A DNA stretch of 64,000 nt from the NCBI RefSeq assembly GCF_000243415.2, contig NZ_KI912270.1:1922001-1986000 (forward strand). Reading direction: 5' to 3'. Below the pieces are notes generated by a model. The model ran no database searches and was not told the DNA's origin. It was given only the letters and a program-made list of their open reading frames with translations. Positions 41,444 to 51,799 of this stretch are shown one piece after another. The first letter of the stretch is position 1, and each line of letters opens with the position of its first letter. A program made the position numbers and the translations under genes. Source of the stretch: Mycolicibacterium tusciae JS617. Its GTDB lineage: Bacteria > Actinomycetota > Actinomycetes > Mycobacteriales > Mycobacteriaceae.

Positions 41444-41527
41444 CTGGGGCCCCGCTCACATGTGAACGTGGGTTGCCGACAGGAATGTGGTCCTGGCCGG
41501 TAGAGCCACAGATGTGGGAGGCCCCAG
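41444..41527 (+). ncRNA. candidate structured RNA (possible IS110 bridge RNA or leader)
   Basis: CTGGGGCC at 41444-41451 is complementary to GGCCCCAG at 41520-41527, closing an 84-nt segment just before the transposase start. Inside, TGTGG/CCACA and GGCC/GGTAGAGCC-type pairings form a second arm, and TCACATGTGA is a palindrome. Position fits a left-end bridge RNA, but it is shorter than the known IS621 RNA. Confidence 0.3.
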
Positions 41528-42610
41528 TGAAGGTTCAGCGTACGAGTGTTGGTTTGGATGTGCACGCACGATCGGTGGTCGCATGCGGTCTTGATGGTGA
41601 GACCGGGGAGCTCTTCGAGCGGCGGTTGACTCCGGATCACGGGGGAGATTCTGGCGTGGTTGGGTGATCTGCCCGGGCCGGTTGCTGCGACCTATGAGGC
41701 GGGCCCGACGGGTTTCGTGTTGGCCCGCAGCATCAATGCCTCCGGGATCAGGTGTTCGGTCGCCGCGCCGTCGAAGTTGCAGCGCCCGGTCGGCGATCGG
41801 GTCAAGACCGATAAGCGCGATGCCCGTCATCTGGCCCGGTTGTTGCATCTGGGCGAGATCGTCGAAGTCGAGATCCCCAGCGTGGAGCAGGAATCTGCGC
41901 GTGATCTGTTCCGGGCGCGGGAGGCCTGCCGCAAGGACCTGATGGCCGCCCGTCATCGGCTCTCGAAGCTGCTGCTGCGCCGAGGGATCGTCTACTACGG
42001 CGGAACGGCCTGGTCACGAAATCACGAACGGTGGCTGCAGAGCCAGCGGTTCGACGACCCCGCGCTGGCGATCGCCTATGACACCGCCTTCGACACGGTG
42101 TTGACCACCACCGCTCGCCGGGGCCGCCTGGATGCGGCGATCACCGCGATGGCCGCCGATTCCACGTTCACCCCGGTGGTGACGCGGCTGGGGTGTCTGC
42201 GCGGGGTCTCGACGTTGACGGCGTTCGGGTTGGCCACCGAGATCGGCGACTGGCACCGGCTGAGCGGGCGTTCGATCGGCGCCTATCTGGGGCTGGTGCC
42301 ATGCGAGTACTCCTCGGGAGACAACAGGGTCCAGGGCGGGTTGACCCGCACCGGCAACGGCCTCGCCCGCCGGTTGTTGATCGAGGCGGCTTGGCATCAC
42401 CGGCCGTCGTATCGGCCCGGTGAGGTGATGCGGCGTCGCTGGGATGCCGCCCCACCGGCAGCGCGAGCTCGCGGGCAGGCCGCCAACCGGCGACTGCATG
42501 CCCGCTGGCTGCGGTTCAACGAACGCCGCAAGCGTCCAGTGGTGGCCAATGCCGCCATCGCCCGCGAGTTGGCCGGCTGGTGCTGGTCGTTGGCCGTCAT
42601 GGACGACTGA
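41527..42610 (+). pseudogene. IS110-family transposase, frameshifted
   Basis: The first frame (41527-41667) encodes VGLDVHARSVVACGLDGE with the DEDD-domain Asp, then runs out of frame after LTPDHG. The second frame (41660-42610) continues GDLPGPVAATYEAGPTGF, DKRDARHLARLLHLGEI, and the C-terminal LRGVSTLTAFGLATEIGDW and SIGAYLGLVPCEYSSG. The switch is at a run of five G at 41641-41645; with four G the frame reads DHGEILAWLGDLP without a break, about 360 residues. It is either a real inactivating insertion, ribosomal slippage, or a sequencing error in the homopolymer. A GGGAGG site precedes the GTG start. Confidence 0.85.
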
Positions 42611-42842
42611 GAACAACTGAATCGTCCAGGTGTCCGTATCGAGGTGATCGGCAAGCGTCTTGGAGTGACCCGCGGAAATCGCTATGAGCAATCATGTTGC
42701 CCTGCAACTGATCACGCTCGATTACTAGACCTGCGATCCACTCCGACTCGAAGACCCGTCCTGCGGTAACCAACCCGCGCATATCAGACTGACACGCGTC
42801 GACACGACACGCTCGGCACCCACGAACGCTCACCTGGTCAAC
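42611..42842. other. non-coding right flank of the IS110-family element
   Basis: No gene is seen. A hairpin at 42691-42712 (ATCA-T-GTTGC-CCT-GCAAC-TGAT, 9 bp with one bulge) stands out. In IS1111-type members the bridge RNA lies on this side, so this stretch is a second candidate for it and for the right end. Confidence 0.4.
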
Positions 42843-42880
42843 GAAGCGGCGGCCGCAGCGACGGTTGCGGCCGCCGCTTC
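42843..42880. terminator. strong hairpin, likely terminator
   Basis: A perfect 15-bp GC-rich stem (42843-42857 with 42866-42880) has an 8-nt loop. It could end plus-strand transcription from the phosphoribosyltransferase or the IS. There is no U-run. Confidence 0.7.
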
Positions 42881-42916
42881 ACCCTGCCCACTTGACAAAC
42901 CACTCCCCATATCAGC

Positions 42917-42965
42917 GATTTCGGTGCGCGTACGGTCGCTCATCGAACGTACGCGCACCGAAATC
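42917..42965. terminator. ilvC terminator hairpin
   Basis: A perfect 18-bp stem, GATTTCGGTGCGCGTACG at 42917-42934 paired with 42948-42965, has a 13-nt loop. It begins 5 nt after the ilvC stop codon. It probably terminates the ilvBNC transcript. Confidence 0.85.
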
Positions 42966-42969
42966 ACAG

Positions 42970-44526
<1,557 letters not shown>

Positions 44527-44527
<1 letters not shown>

Positions 44528-46389
44528 CAGGCGTGCCCCTCGTTGGCCGGGTCGTCGAACAGCGGCCGGATGTTGCGAGCCGCCATGATCTCGTCGTTGC
44601 CGGTGCCCGCCGCGACCATCGGCCACACCTGCGCGTCCGCGCCGACGATGAAGTCGATGAGCACTGGACGATCATTGATGGCCTGCGCCTGGTTGATGAC
44701 GTCCTCAACGTCTTCGGCTCGTTCGCAACGCAATCCGACGCATCCGTACGCCTCGGCCAGCTTGACGAAGTCCGGTATCCGGTGGCTGTGCGTCGCCAGA
44801 TCGGTCTGGCTGTAGCGCTCCCCGTAGAAGAGCGTCTGCCACTGACGCACCATGCCCAGGTTGCCGTTGTTGATGACGGCCACCTTGATAGGCGCGCCCT
44901 CGACAGCACAGGTGGCCAGTTCCTGGTTGGTCATCTGGAAGCAACCGTCGCCGTCGATGGCCCACACCTCGGCCTCTGGCCTGGCGAACTTGGCGCCCAT
45001 CGCGGCAGGGATGGCGTAGCCCATGGTGCCCAACCCGCCCGAATTCAACCAGGTTTTCGGCTTCTCGTACTTGATGAACTGTGCGGCCCACATCTGATGC
45101 TGACCGACGCCTGCGACGTACACCGCGTCCGGCCCTGCGATGCGTCCCAGTGTCTCTATGACGTACTCGGGGCTCAGGCTGCCGTCGCTCTGCGGGCCGT
45201 AGCTCAGCGGGTAGGTCGCCTGCACGCCGCGCAGGTACTCCCACCAGATGTCCATGTTCAATGTCGACGCCGAGGTGCCGTCGCGTCGTAGCGCGCGCAG
45301 CAGATCGGTGATGACGGCCTTGATGTCGCCCACGATGGGCACGTCGGCGTTGCGATTCTTGCCGATCTCGGCCGGGTCGATGTCGGCGTGGATGACCTTT
45401 GCGTCGGGGGCGAACGACGACAGCTGACCCGTGACGCGGTCGTCGAACCGTGTGCCGAGCGCGATCAGCAAGTCACTCTTCTGGAGGGCCGCCACCGCTG
45501 CGACGGTGCCGTGCATGCCGGGCATGCCGAGGTTCTGCGGATGGCTGTCGGGGAACGCGCCACGAGCCATCAGCGTCGTGACGACGGGAATCCCCGTCAG
45601 TTCGGCCAGATCGAGCAATTCCGCAGTGGCCTCACCGCGGATCATTCCGCCACCGACGTATAGCACCGGCTTACGGGCGGCGGCGATGAGCTTTGCGGCC
45701 TCGCGGACCTGCCTGCTATGCGGTTTGGTGTTCGGCTTGTATCCCGGCAGGTCGAGCTCCGGCGGCCAGCTGAAGGTGCACTGCCCCTGCAGTACGTCCT
45801 TCGGAATGTCGACGAGCACCGCGCCCGGGCGGCCGGACTTGGCGATGTGGAACGCCTCGGCCATCACGCGGGCTATGTCGTCGCCGTCGTGAACGAGGAA
45901 GTTGTGCTTGGTGATCGGCATCGTGATGCCCGAGATGTCGGCCTCCTGGAAGGCATCGGTACCGATCAGGCCACGCCCGACCTGGCCGGTGATCGCGACC
46001 ACCGGGATCGAGTCCATCTGCGCGTCCGCGAGTGGAGTGACCAGGTTCGTGGCGCCCGGACCCGAAGTCGCCATGCACACACCGACCCTGCCGGTGGCGT
46101 GCGCATACCCGCTGGCGGCATGACCTGCCCCCTGCTCATGGCGCACCAGGACGTGACGCAGCTTCTGCGAGTCGAAAAGCGGGTCGTAGACCGGCAACAC
46201 GGCACCGCCGGGGATACCGAAGATGACGTCGACGTCGAGTTCCTCCAGCGACCGGATTACGGCCTGCGCTCCGGTGAGCTGATGCGGCGCAATGCGTTTG
46301 GGCGGAGCCGAGCCGGGCTTGGGCGCGGCATGTGTCCCGTTTGGCGCGGTCTCCGACTGCTCGGGCGGTCGCGTGGTGGGTGCGCTCAC
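44527..46389 (-). CDS. ilvB: acetolactate synthase large (catalytic) subunit
   Basis: The 620-residue ThDP- and FAD-dependent enzyme makes acetolactate. After a disordered Pro-rich N-terminus the ThDP pyrimidine domain has the catalytic glutamate Glu85 in [16 protein letters not shown]. The middle FAD domain and the C-terminal ThDP domain with [19 protein letters not shown] and [13 protein letters not shown] follow. Upstream is a complete attenuation leader. It is the target class of sulfonylurea herbicides. Confidence 0.98.
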
Positions 46390-46446
46390 GATCTTCTCTC
46401 TCTGTTCCGGGTGGTTTCTAGGATCTCAAATCGGTGGTGAGGCAAG

Positions 46447-46482
46447 AAAAAACCCCCGTCAGCTGGGCTGCTGTACGAGGGT
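46447..46482 (-). terminator. ilvB leader attenuator terminator
   Basis: On the minus strand CCCTCGT-A-CAGC pairs with GCTG-ACGGGGG (11 bp including one G-T pair, one bulged A) and is followed by six T (46447-46452). It lies between the leader peptide and ilvB, 58 nt upstream of the ilvB start: a classical intrinsic terminator, rare in mycobacteria. Confidence 0.85.
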
Positions 46483-46483
46483 C

Positions 46484-46540
46484 GCGCGTCGATGCTGTTG
46501 GCTATGCCCAGGAGAGAGCAAGCGCGGCATCAACGCGCTT
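46484..46540 (-). promoter_or_regulatory. ilvB leader pause hairpin and alternative helix
   Basis: AAGCGCG/CGCGCTT at 46520-46540 form a 7-bp hairpin right after the Leu-Leu-Val-Val-Ile codons. The segment 46528-46538 can instead pair over 11 nt (one G-T) with 46484-46494, next to the terminator arm. The two folds exclude each other, as expected for transcription attenuation. Confidence 0.6.
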
Positions 46541-46573
46541 CCCAATTACTACGAGCAATCCCGGGGCCTGCAT
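46502..46573 (-). CDS. ilvB leader peptide
   Basis: A 23-codon frame starts MQAPGLLVVIGKRV and ends in TAG. It contains five consecutive branched-chain residues (Leu-Leu-Val-Val-Ile, residues 6-10) and further Leu and Val codons. It lies between the ilvB promoter and a U-tailed terminator. Scarcity of any charged branched-chain tRNA should stall the ribosome on the run and favour antitermination, as shown for ilvBNC in Corynebacterium glutamicum. The ATG is only 8 nt from the -10, so this frame is almost leaderless. Confidence 0.8.
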   Translation of the reverse strand: MQAPGLLVVIGKRVDAALALSWA

Positions 46574-46581
46574 AACAGTCG

Positions 46582-46611
46582 ACGGTAGCCTCCGCACTGG
46601 TCACGGGTCAA
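46582..46611 (-). promoter_or_regulatory. ilvBNC promoter
   Basis: Minus strand: -35 TTGACC (46606-46611), 18-nt spacer, -10 TACCGT (46582-46587), 8 nt before the leader peptide ATG. Confidence 0.65.
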
Positions 46612-46686
46612 ATTTCAGGCATCTTCCCGGCATCTACACGGTGGCCGAATTCCCGGCACCCCGGCACACAGTGCAAAAATGGCGAT

Positions 46687-47076
46687 GTGAGTGCGGACGC
46701 CGATCAGAAGCCTGTTGTGATTCGGATCTCTCCGATGGCGCATTTCGCGGTCGGATTTCTGACGGTGGGCATGCTGGCGGTGATCCTCGCCGGTCCGCAC
46801 TGGATCGCGCTGCTCCTCGTCATCCCGATCATGCTGTCGGTCATGGTGGCCAGGTACCGCACAGTGGCCGACAGCAAGACGGTGACCGCACGTTCACTGC
46901 TGAGCAGCGAGACCGTCGACTGGGATGACATCGACGGCTTGCGATTCGGAAGGTCCTCCTGGGCAACCGCGCATCTCAAGAACGGCAGCGAGCTGCAACT
47001 TCCTGCGGTGACGTTCGCGACATTGCCCCAGCTCACCGAGGTCAGCGCAGGCCGAGTGCCGAATCCGTACGCGTAA
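46687..47076 (+). CDS. cfp6: PH-domain membrane protein (CFP-6/Rv3004-like)
   Basis: The 129-residue protein has two adjacent hydrophobic stretches (about residues 18-38 and 40-55) followed by a small bacterial PH-like domain (VADSKTVTARSLLSSETVDWDDIDGL). It resembles the M. tuberculosis low-molecular-weight antigen CFP-6. The function is unknown. The GTG start is divergent from the ilvB leader, and the gene is convergent with the DoxX-family gene, 13 nt apart. Confidence 0.85.
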   Translation: MSADADQKPVVIRISPMAHFAVGFLTVGMLAVILAGPHWIALLLVIPIMLSVMVARYRTVADSKTVTARSLLSSETVDWDDIDGLRFGRSSWATAHLKNGSELQLPAVTFATLPQLTEVSAGRVPNPYA

Positions 47077-47089
47077 TTCTGCCGGTCTG

Positions 47090-47926
47090 CTACCCCAGTG
47101 GGTTGCCGCCGTTGAGCAGCACCCACAACGCGACGCCGGCGCCGACACCGAGCAGCAGCCCGATGAACGAGCCGACGAACGGGCGCCGAGCCCAGCCCCG
47201 TCCGGCATCGAACCCGTATCGGCCGGGACCGGTCAGGATGAGCGCCGCGACCGCGCACGCCAGGAACACCTTGTACTCATGGCCATCGCTGAGAAACTGC
47301 GCCAGCCTGGCCTCTTCGTGCGCCGCCATTGCCTCCGCCAGCAGGCCGGTTACCAGGTATGCCAGCGCACCGGCCGCAGCCACCGGGGTGAACAGGCCGA
47401 GCACCAGAAGCAGGCCCGCGGCGAGCTGACCGATTGTCGTGATGTAGGTGAGTATGTCGGCGTATTTGAAGCCCATCGCGGCCAGCGAATCGCCCCAACT
47501 GTCCAGGCCGGGGCCGCCCAACACACCGAGTGCCTTTTGCAGTCCGTGTCCGATCAGGATCGCGCCGACGCCGAGACGCAGGACGAGAAGACCGAAGTCC
47601 TGGGTGCCCCGACGGCCTGCAGCGTGGCTCTGGGCGTCGATATCCGGTCCGTACTCCGCCGCATCCGCCCCGTATGGGGTCATGGCGTGCCGACCGCCGG
47701 GCTGGACGTAGGGCAGCGGTTCGGGCTCGTTGAGCAGGCCGTAGCCGGGTGTCTCGGTTTCGGACCGGCCGGCGTCGTACGACGGGATCGCAGTGGTCTC
47801 GAAATCGCCCGCGTAATTCGCGGACGGAAGATCGTCGTCGGGGTCGACCAGGCTTGCCGACGTGGGGCGACCGGCCGCGTCGCCGGGCCGCTGCCACGCG
47901 CTTGGGTCGTGGGGATGACTGGTCAC
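47090..47926 (-). CDS. DoxX-family membrane protein
   Basis: The 278-residue protein has a long hydrophilic N-terminal half (about 1-110, rich in Asp, Pro and Gly) followed by a four-helix DoxX domain (LLVLRLGVGAILIGHGLQKA, ITTIGQLAAGLLLVLGLFTP). It corresponds to Rv3005c, which in M. tuberculosis is linked to a membrane oxidoreductase complex with SodA and SseA; neither partner is here. The GTG start at 47924-47926 is 7 nt after TACCCT, suggesting a leaderless mRNA. A longer frame upstream is not needed. Confidence 0.88.
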   Translation of the reverse strand: MTSHPHDPSAWQRPGDAAGRPTSASLVDPDDDLPSANYAGDFETTAIPSYDAGRSETETPGYGLLNEPEPLPYVQPGGRHAMTPYGADAAEYGPDIDAQSHAAGRRGTQDFGLLVLRLGVGAILIGHGLQKALGVLGGPGLDSWGDSLAAMGFKYADILTYITTIGQLAAGLLLVLGLFTPVAAAGALAYLVTGLLAEAMAAHEEARLAQFLSDGHEYKVFLACAVAALILTGPGRYGFDAGRGWARRPFVGSFIGLLLGVGAGVALWVLLNGGNPLG

Positions 47927-47933
47927 GATTGCC

Positions 47934-47939
47934 AGGGTA
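47934..47939 (-). promoter_or_regulatory. -10 element of probable leaderless doxX-family mRNA
   Basis: TACCCT on the minus strand ends 7 nt before the GTG start. Confidence 0.45.
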
Positions 47940-48052
47940 AATGCTATAGAGCTGTGAACCGAGGATTGGCGCGGCGCTTTCGGCGCCCTATTCGCCGGCC
48001 TTGCACCTACCGCGCTGTGGCATGTGCGTGGCGCGCACTCCCGAACGATCCG

Positions 48053-48058
48053 TAACCT
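48053..48058 (+). promoter_or_regulatory. -10 element of probable leaderless lppZ mRNA
   Basis: TAACCT ends 7 nt before the ATG at 48066; no Shine-Dalgarno is present. Confidence 0.5.
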
Positions 48059-48065
48059 GGCTCGC

Positions 48066-49187
48066 ATGAGACTGCGCCGGCCGATGCGGGCTGTGTTCGC
48101 CGTGGTGTGCGCGGCATTGCTCGTCGGGTCCGGCTGTGCACGATTCGACGACGCTCAATCGCAGCCGTTCACCACGGAGCCGGAAATGTCGCCCGGGCCG
48201 TCGTCGACGCCGCCGCCTCCGCCGCCGCTACCGCCCAAGCCGTTCCCCAAAGAGTGCCCGGCTCCTGGGGTGATGCAGGGCTGCCTGGAAAGCACCAGCG
48301 GCCTGATCATGCTGCCCGACAGCCAGTCGGCGCTGGTGGCCGAGCGCACGACCGGCGCGGTGAAAGAGGTGTCGGTGCGCGCCGAACCCAAGGTCAAAGT
48401 CGTCCTGCCCGTCGACGGCAGCGGCGACGGCGGACTCATGGACATCGTGTTGTCACCGACCTACGTCCAGGACCGTCTGATGTACGCCTACGTGAGCACT
48501 CCGACGGACAACCGGGTCATCCGCATCGCCGACGGCGACATTCCCAAGCCGATTCTGGTCGGCATCCCCAAGGGCGCCACCGGCAACACGGGTTCGCTGA
48601 TCTTCACCAGCCCGACCACGCTGCAGGTGCAGACCGGCGATGCCGGCGACCCCGCTCAGGCGGGTGATCCTCGATCGCTGGCCGGCAAATTACTGCGTAT
48701 CGAGCAGCCGACGACGGTCGACCAGGCGCCGACGACGACCGCACTGTCGGGCCTTGGCGCCGCAGGCGGTACATGCATCGACCCCTCGGACGAGTCGCTG
48801 TACGTCACCGATCGCACACCGACCGGTGACCGCCTGCAGCGCATTACCAAGGATTCCAAGGTGTCCACGGTTTGGACGTGGCCCGATCGCCCGGGCGTCG
48901 CCGGATGCGCTGCACTCGACGGCACCGTGCTGGTGAACCTCGTGAACACCAAGCAGTCCGTCGCCGTTCGTCTGGCTCCGGAAACCGGCGCTGTAACCGG
49001 TGATCCCGAAGTGGTCCGCCAGGATCTGCACGGACATGCATGGGGGATGGCGGTCTCACCCGACGGCAACATCTGGGGCGCGACCGTCAACAAGACGGCT
49101 GGCGATGCCGAAAAGTTGGACGATGTCGTCTTCCCATTGTTCCCGCAGGGCGGCGGCTTCCCGCGGACCAACGCCGACAACACCTGA
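48066..49187 (+). CDS. lppZ: lipoprotein LppZ, beta-propeller (sugar dehydrogenase-like)
   Basis: The 373-residue exported lipoprotein has a signal peptide ending in the lipobox LLVGSGC, with lipidated Cys24, then a proline-rich stalk (about 40-60). The rest is a six-bladed propeller of the soluble PQQ-glucose-dehydrogenase type (DSQSALVAERTTGAVKEV, DGGLMDIVLSPTYVQDRLMY, AGDPRSLAGKLLRI). Cofactor and substrate are unknown. It corresponds to Rv3006. It is convergent with gatB, 37 nt apart. Confidence 0.92.
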   Translation: MRLRRPMRAVFAVVCAALLVGSGCARFDDAQSQPFTTEPEMSPGPSSTPPPPPPLPPKPFPKECPAPGVMQGCLESTSGLIMLPDSQSALVAERTTGAVKEVSVRAEPKVKVVLPVDGSGDGGLMDIVLSPTYVQDRLMYAYVSTPTDNRVIRIADGDIPKPILVGIPKGATGNTGSLIFTSPTTLQVQTGDAGDPAQAGDPRSLAGKLLRIEQPTTVDQAPTTTALSGLGAAGGTCIDPSDESLYVTDRTPTGDRLQRITKDSKVSTVWTWPDRPGVAGCAALDGTVLVNLVNTKQSVAVRLAPETGAVTGDPEVVRQDLHGHAWGMAVSPDGNIWGATVNKTAGDAEKLDDVVFPLFPQGGGFPRTNADNT

Positions 49188-49224
49188 CGCGCACCGCCAA
49201 GTCGCGGATCACTGACTTCAGCGC

Positions 49225-50727
49225 TCAGCTGCAGGCGGCGAGCACCAGTTCGCGAACGCGCGCCGCGTCGGCTTGGCCCTTGGTCGCCTTCATCACCGCA
49301 CCGACGATGGCACCCGCGGCCTGCACCTTGCCGCCGCGGATCTTCTCCGCGACATCGGGATTGGCGGCCAGGGCTTCGTCGACGGCGGCCTGGATCAGCG
49401 AGTCGTCTCGCACGACTGCCAGACCGCGATCGGCCATCACCTGTTCGGGCTCGCCTTCCCCGGCCAGTACGCCCTCGATGACCTGACGGGCCAGTTTGTT
49501 CGACAGCTTGCCCTCGTCGACGAGCTTCACCACGGCAGCAACCTGCGCTGGGGTGATTGGGAGCGTGTCGAGTTCGATGCCAGCTTCATTGGCCTTCTGC
49601 ACCAGGAAGTTTCCCCACCAGGCCCGCGCCGCTTCGCTGGATGCGCCGTGCTCGACCGTCGCGGCCACCAGATCGATCGCGCCGTTGTTGACCAGGTCGC
49701 GCATCACCTCATCGGAGATGCCCCAGTCCTGCTGAATCCGGTTGCGGGTCAACCACGGTAACTCGGGAATGGTGCCGCGCAGTCGTTCGACGAGGTCCGC
49801 GCTCGGCGCCACCGGCTCGAGGTCAGGCTCCGGAAAATACCGGTAATCCTGTGCGGTCTCCTTGCTGCGGCCTGCCGTGGTGTGGCCGTCCTCATGGAAG
49901 TGCCGGGTCTCCTGCGTGATCGAGCCCCCTGCGTCGAGAATCGCTGCCTGGCGGCGCATCTCGTAACGCACCGCAACTTCGACGCTCTTGAGCGAGTTCA
50001 CGTTCTTGGTCTCGGTGCGGGTGCCGAACTCCGTTGCGCCCTTGAGCTTCAGCGACAAGTTCGAGTCACAACGCATCGAGCCCTGGTCCATCCGAACGTC
50101 GGAGACTCCCAAGGCACGCAACAGGTCCCGCAGCGCGGTGACATACGCCCTGGCGATCTCCGGCGCCCGATCGCCAGTCCCCTCGATGGGTCTGGTGACG
50201 ATCTCGATCAGCGGCACGCCCGCCCGGTTGTAGTCGAGAAGTGATGTGGTCGCACCCTCGATGCGGCCGGTGTCGCTGCCGAGGTGGGTGAGCTTGCCGG
50301 TGTCCTCTTCCATGTGCGCGCGTTCGATCTCCACGCGCCAGGTGGTGCCGTCCTCGAGTGGCACGTCGAGGTAACCGTCGACCGCGATCGGCTCGTCGTA
50401 CTGACTGATCTGGTAGTTCTTCGGCTGGTCCGGGTAGAAGTAGTTCTTCCTGGCGAACCTGCCCCACGGTGCGATGTCGCAGTTCAGTGCCAATCCGATC
50501 CGGATGGCCGACTCGACCGCGGATTGGTTGAGCACCGGCAGCGAGCCGGGCAGACCGAGACACACGGGGCAGACCTGCGTGTTGGGTTCGCCGCCGAATT
50601 CGTTGGTGCACCCGCAGAACATCTTGGTGGCAGTGGAGAGCTCGACGTGGACCTCCATGCCCATCACTGGTTCGTAGCGGGCGATGACCTCGTCGTAGTC
50701 AAGGAGCTCAGAAGCGGCGACAGTCAT
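49225..50727 (-). CDS. gatB: aspartyl/glutamyl-tRNA amidotransferase subunit B
   Basis: The 500-residue subunit of GatCAB binds misacylated Glu-tRNA-Gln or Asp-tRNA-Asn and activates it with ATP. The GatB core begins [20 protein letters not shown] with zinc-type cysteines ([15 protein letters not shown]). [20 protein letters not shown] and DFNRAG-like [15 protein letters not shown] are diagnostic. The C-terminal helical/YqeY tail is about residues 350-500. It is the last gene of gatC-gatA-pfkA-gatB. Confidence 0.97.
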   Translation of the reverse strand: MTVAASELLDYDEVIARYEPVMGMEVHVELSTATKMFCGCTNEFGGEPNTQVCPVCLGLPGSLPVLNQSAVESAIRIGLALNCDIAPWGRFARKNYFYPDQPKNYQISQYDEPIAVDGYLDVPLEDGTTWRVEIERAHMEEDTGKLTHLGSDTGRIEGATTSLLDYNRAGVPLIEIVTRPIEGTGDRAPEIARAYVTALRDLLRALGVSDVRMDQGSMRCDSNLSLKLKGATEFGTRTETKNVNSLKSVEVAVRYEMRRQAAILDAGGSITQETRHFHEDGHTTAGRSKETAQDYRYFPEPDLEPVAPSADLVERLRGTIPELPWLTRNRIQQDWGISDEVMRDLVNNGAIDLVAATVEHGASSEAARAWWGNFLVQKANEAGIELDTLPITPAQVAAVVKLVDEGKLSNKLARQVIEGVLAGEGEPEQVMADRGLAVVRDDSLIQAAVDEALAANPDVAEKIRGGKVQAAGAIVGAVMKATKGQADAARVRELVLAACS

Positions 50728-50750
50728 GATTCTGAGTCTAGTGAGCGGCC

Positions 50751-51782
50751 TCAGCCGAAGAACTCGGCGGCGTCGTCGTAGCGGCTCTGCGGCACCAGCT
50801 TGAGCTGGCGCACCGCGTCGGCGAGCGGCACCCGACCGATCTCCTGCCCCCGCAGCGACACCATCATCCCGTACTCACCGGCGTGTGCGGCATCCGCGGC
50901 ATTCACCCCGAAGCGGGTCGCCAGGATCCTGTCGTAGGGCGTCGGCGTGCCGCCGCGCTGCACGTGCCCGAGCACGGTGACCCGCACTTCTTTGCGGATT
51001 CGCTTCTCGACCTCGATGGCCAGTTGCTGCGCCACTCCGGTGAACTTCTCGTGGCCGAACTCGTCCATGCCGCCTTCGCGCATCGGCATCGAACCCTCGG
51101 CGGGTTTGGCGCCTTCGGCGACCACACAGATGAAGTGCGCATCGCCGCGTACGAACCGCTGCTTGATCAGCCGGCAGACCTCGTCGACATCGAAGGGCTG
51201 CTCGGGAATCAGTGTCATGTGTGCCCCCGATGCCAGACCGGCGTTCAACGCGATCCAGCCGGCGTGGCGCCCCATCACCTCGACCAGCATGACTCGCTGA
51301 TGTGATTCCGCGGTGCTGTGCAACCGGTCGATGGCCTCGCTGGCGACGCCCAGGGCGGTGTCATGGCCGAATGTCACGTCAGTGCAGTCGATGTCGTTGT
51401 CGATGGTCTTCGGCACGCCGACGACGGGCACGTTCTCCTCGGACAGCCAGTGCGCGGCGGTCAGTGTGCCCTCACCGCCGATCGGAATCAGCACGTCGAT
51501 GCCGTTGTCGTCGAGTGTCTGCTTGATCTGGTCGAGGCCCGCCCTCAGTTTGTCCGGATGCACCCGGGCGGTGCCGAGCATCGTGCCGCCCTTGGCCAGC
51601 AGCCGGTCGTTGCGATCGTCATTGGCGAGTTGAATCCGACGGTCCTCGAGTAGGCCGCGCCAGCCGTCCAGAAAACCGACCACCGACGAGTGGTAGCGCA
51701 CGTCGCACGTACGCACGACCGCCCGGATGACCGCATTCAGGCCGGGACAGTCGCCCCCGCCGGTGAGTACTCCGATACGCAT
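50751..51782 (-). CDS. pfkA: ATP-dependent 6-phosphofructokinase
   Basis: The 343-residue glycolytic enzyme phosphorylates fructose 6-phosphate. The N-terminal [20 protein letters not shown], the nucleotide loop [11 protein letters not shown] and the catalytic [21 protein letters not shown] are clear. The combination of Gly after GGE and Lys in PKTIDND is the actinobacterial (group III) pattern known from ATP-using Streptomyces enzymes. It sits between gatA and gatB on the same strand, as in M. tuberculosis. Confidence 0.95.
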   Translation of the reverse strand: MRIGVLTGGGDCPGLNAVIRAVVRTCDVRYHSSVVGFLDGWRGLLEDRRIQLANDDRNDRLLAKGGTMLGTARVHPDKLRAGLDQIKQTLDDNGIDVLIPIGGEGTLTAAHWLSEENVPVVGVPKTIDNDIDCTDVTFGHDTALGVASEAIDRLHSTAESHQRVMLVEVMGRHAGWIALNAGLASGAHMTLIPEQPFDVDEVCRLIKQRFVRGDAHFICVVAEGAKPAEGSMPMREGGMDEFGHEKFTGVAQQLAIEVEKRIRKEVRVTVLGHVQRGGTPTPYDRILATRFGVNAADAAHAGEYGMMVSLRGQEIGRVPLADAVRQLKLVPQSRYDDAAEFFG

Positions 51783-51799
51783 GGCCCCATCCTCCCCTG

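Larger units (their letters stand above)
41420..42842 (+). mobile_element. IS110-family insertion sequence with frameshifted transposase (outer limits approximate)
   Basis: The transposase pieces at 41527-42610 are IS110-type (DEDD/RuvC-like N-terminal domain, transposase_20-type C-terminal domain). Such elements lack clear inverted repeats and target duplications, so exact ends cannot be read from one copy; the limits given are the surrounding gene and the hairpin at 42843. The non-coding flanks, about 107 bp left and 232 bp right of the transposase, should hold the ends and, from knowledge of the family, the bridge RNA. Confidence 0.75.

Noticed and set aside
41456..41465. Palindrome TCACATGTGA as a CRP-type site
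   Set aside because: The mycobacterial CRP site is TGTGA-N6-TCACA; the half-sites here are inverted relative to it and have no spacer. It is better read as part of the IS110 left-flank structure.
46459..46530. A second 23-codon frame in the ilvB leader (starting MPRLLSPG)
   Set aside because: It runs into the terminator stem, lacks a branched-chain codon run and has no ribosome site. The frame at 46502-46573 fits an attenuator much better.
50751..51782. pfkA as a pyrophosphate-dependent enzyme because of PKTIDND
   Set aside because: The nucleotide loop has Gly (GGEGT), which with Lys is the pattern of ATP-using actinobacterial phosphofructokinases. Pyrophosphate enzymes have Asp there.
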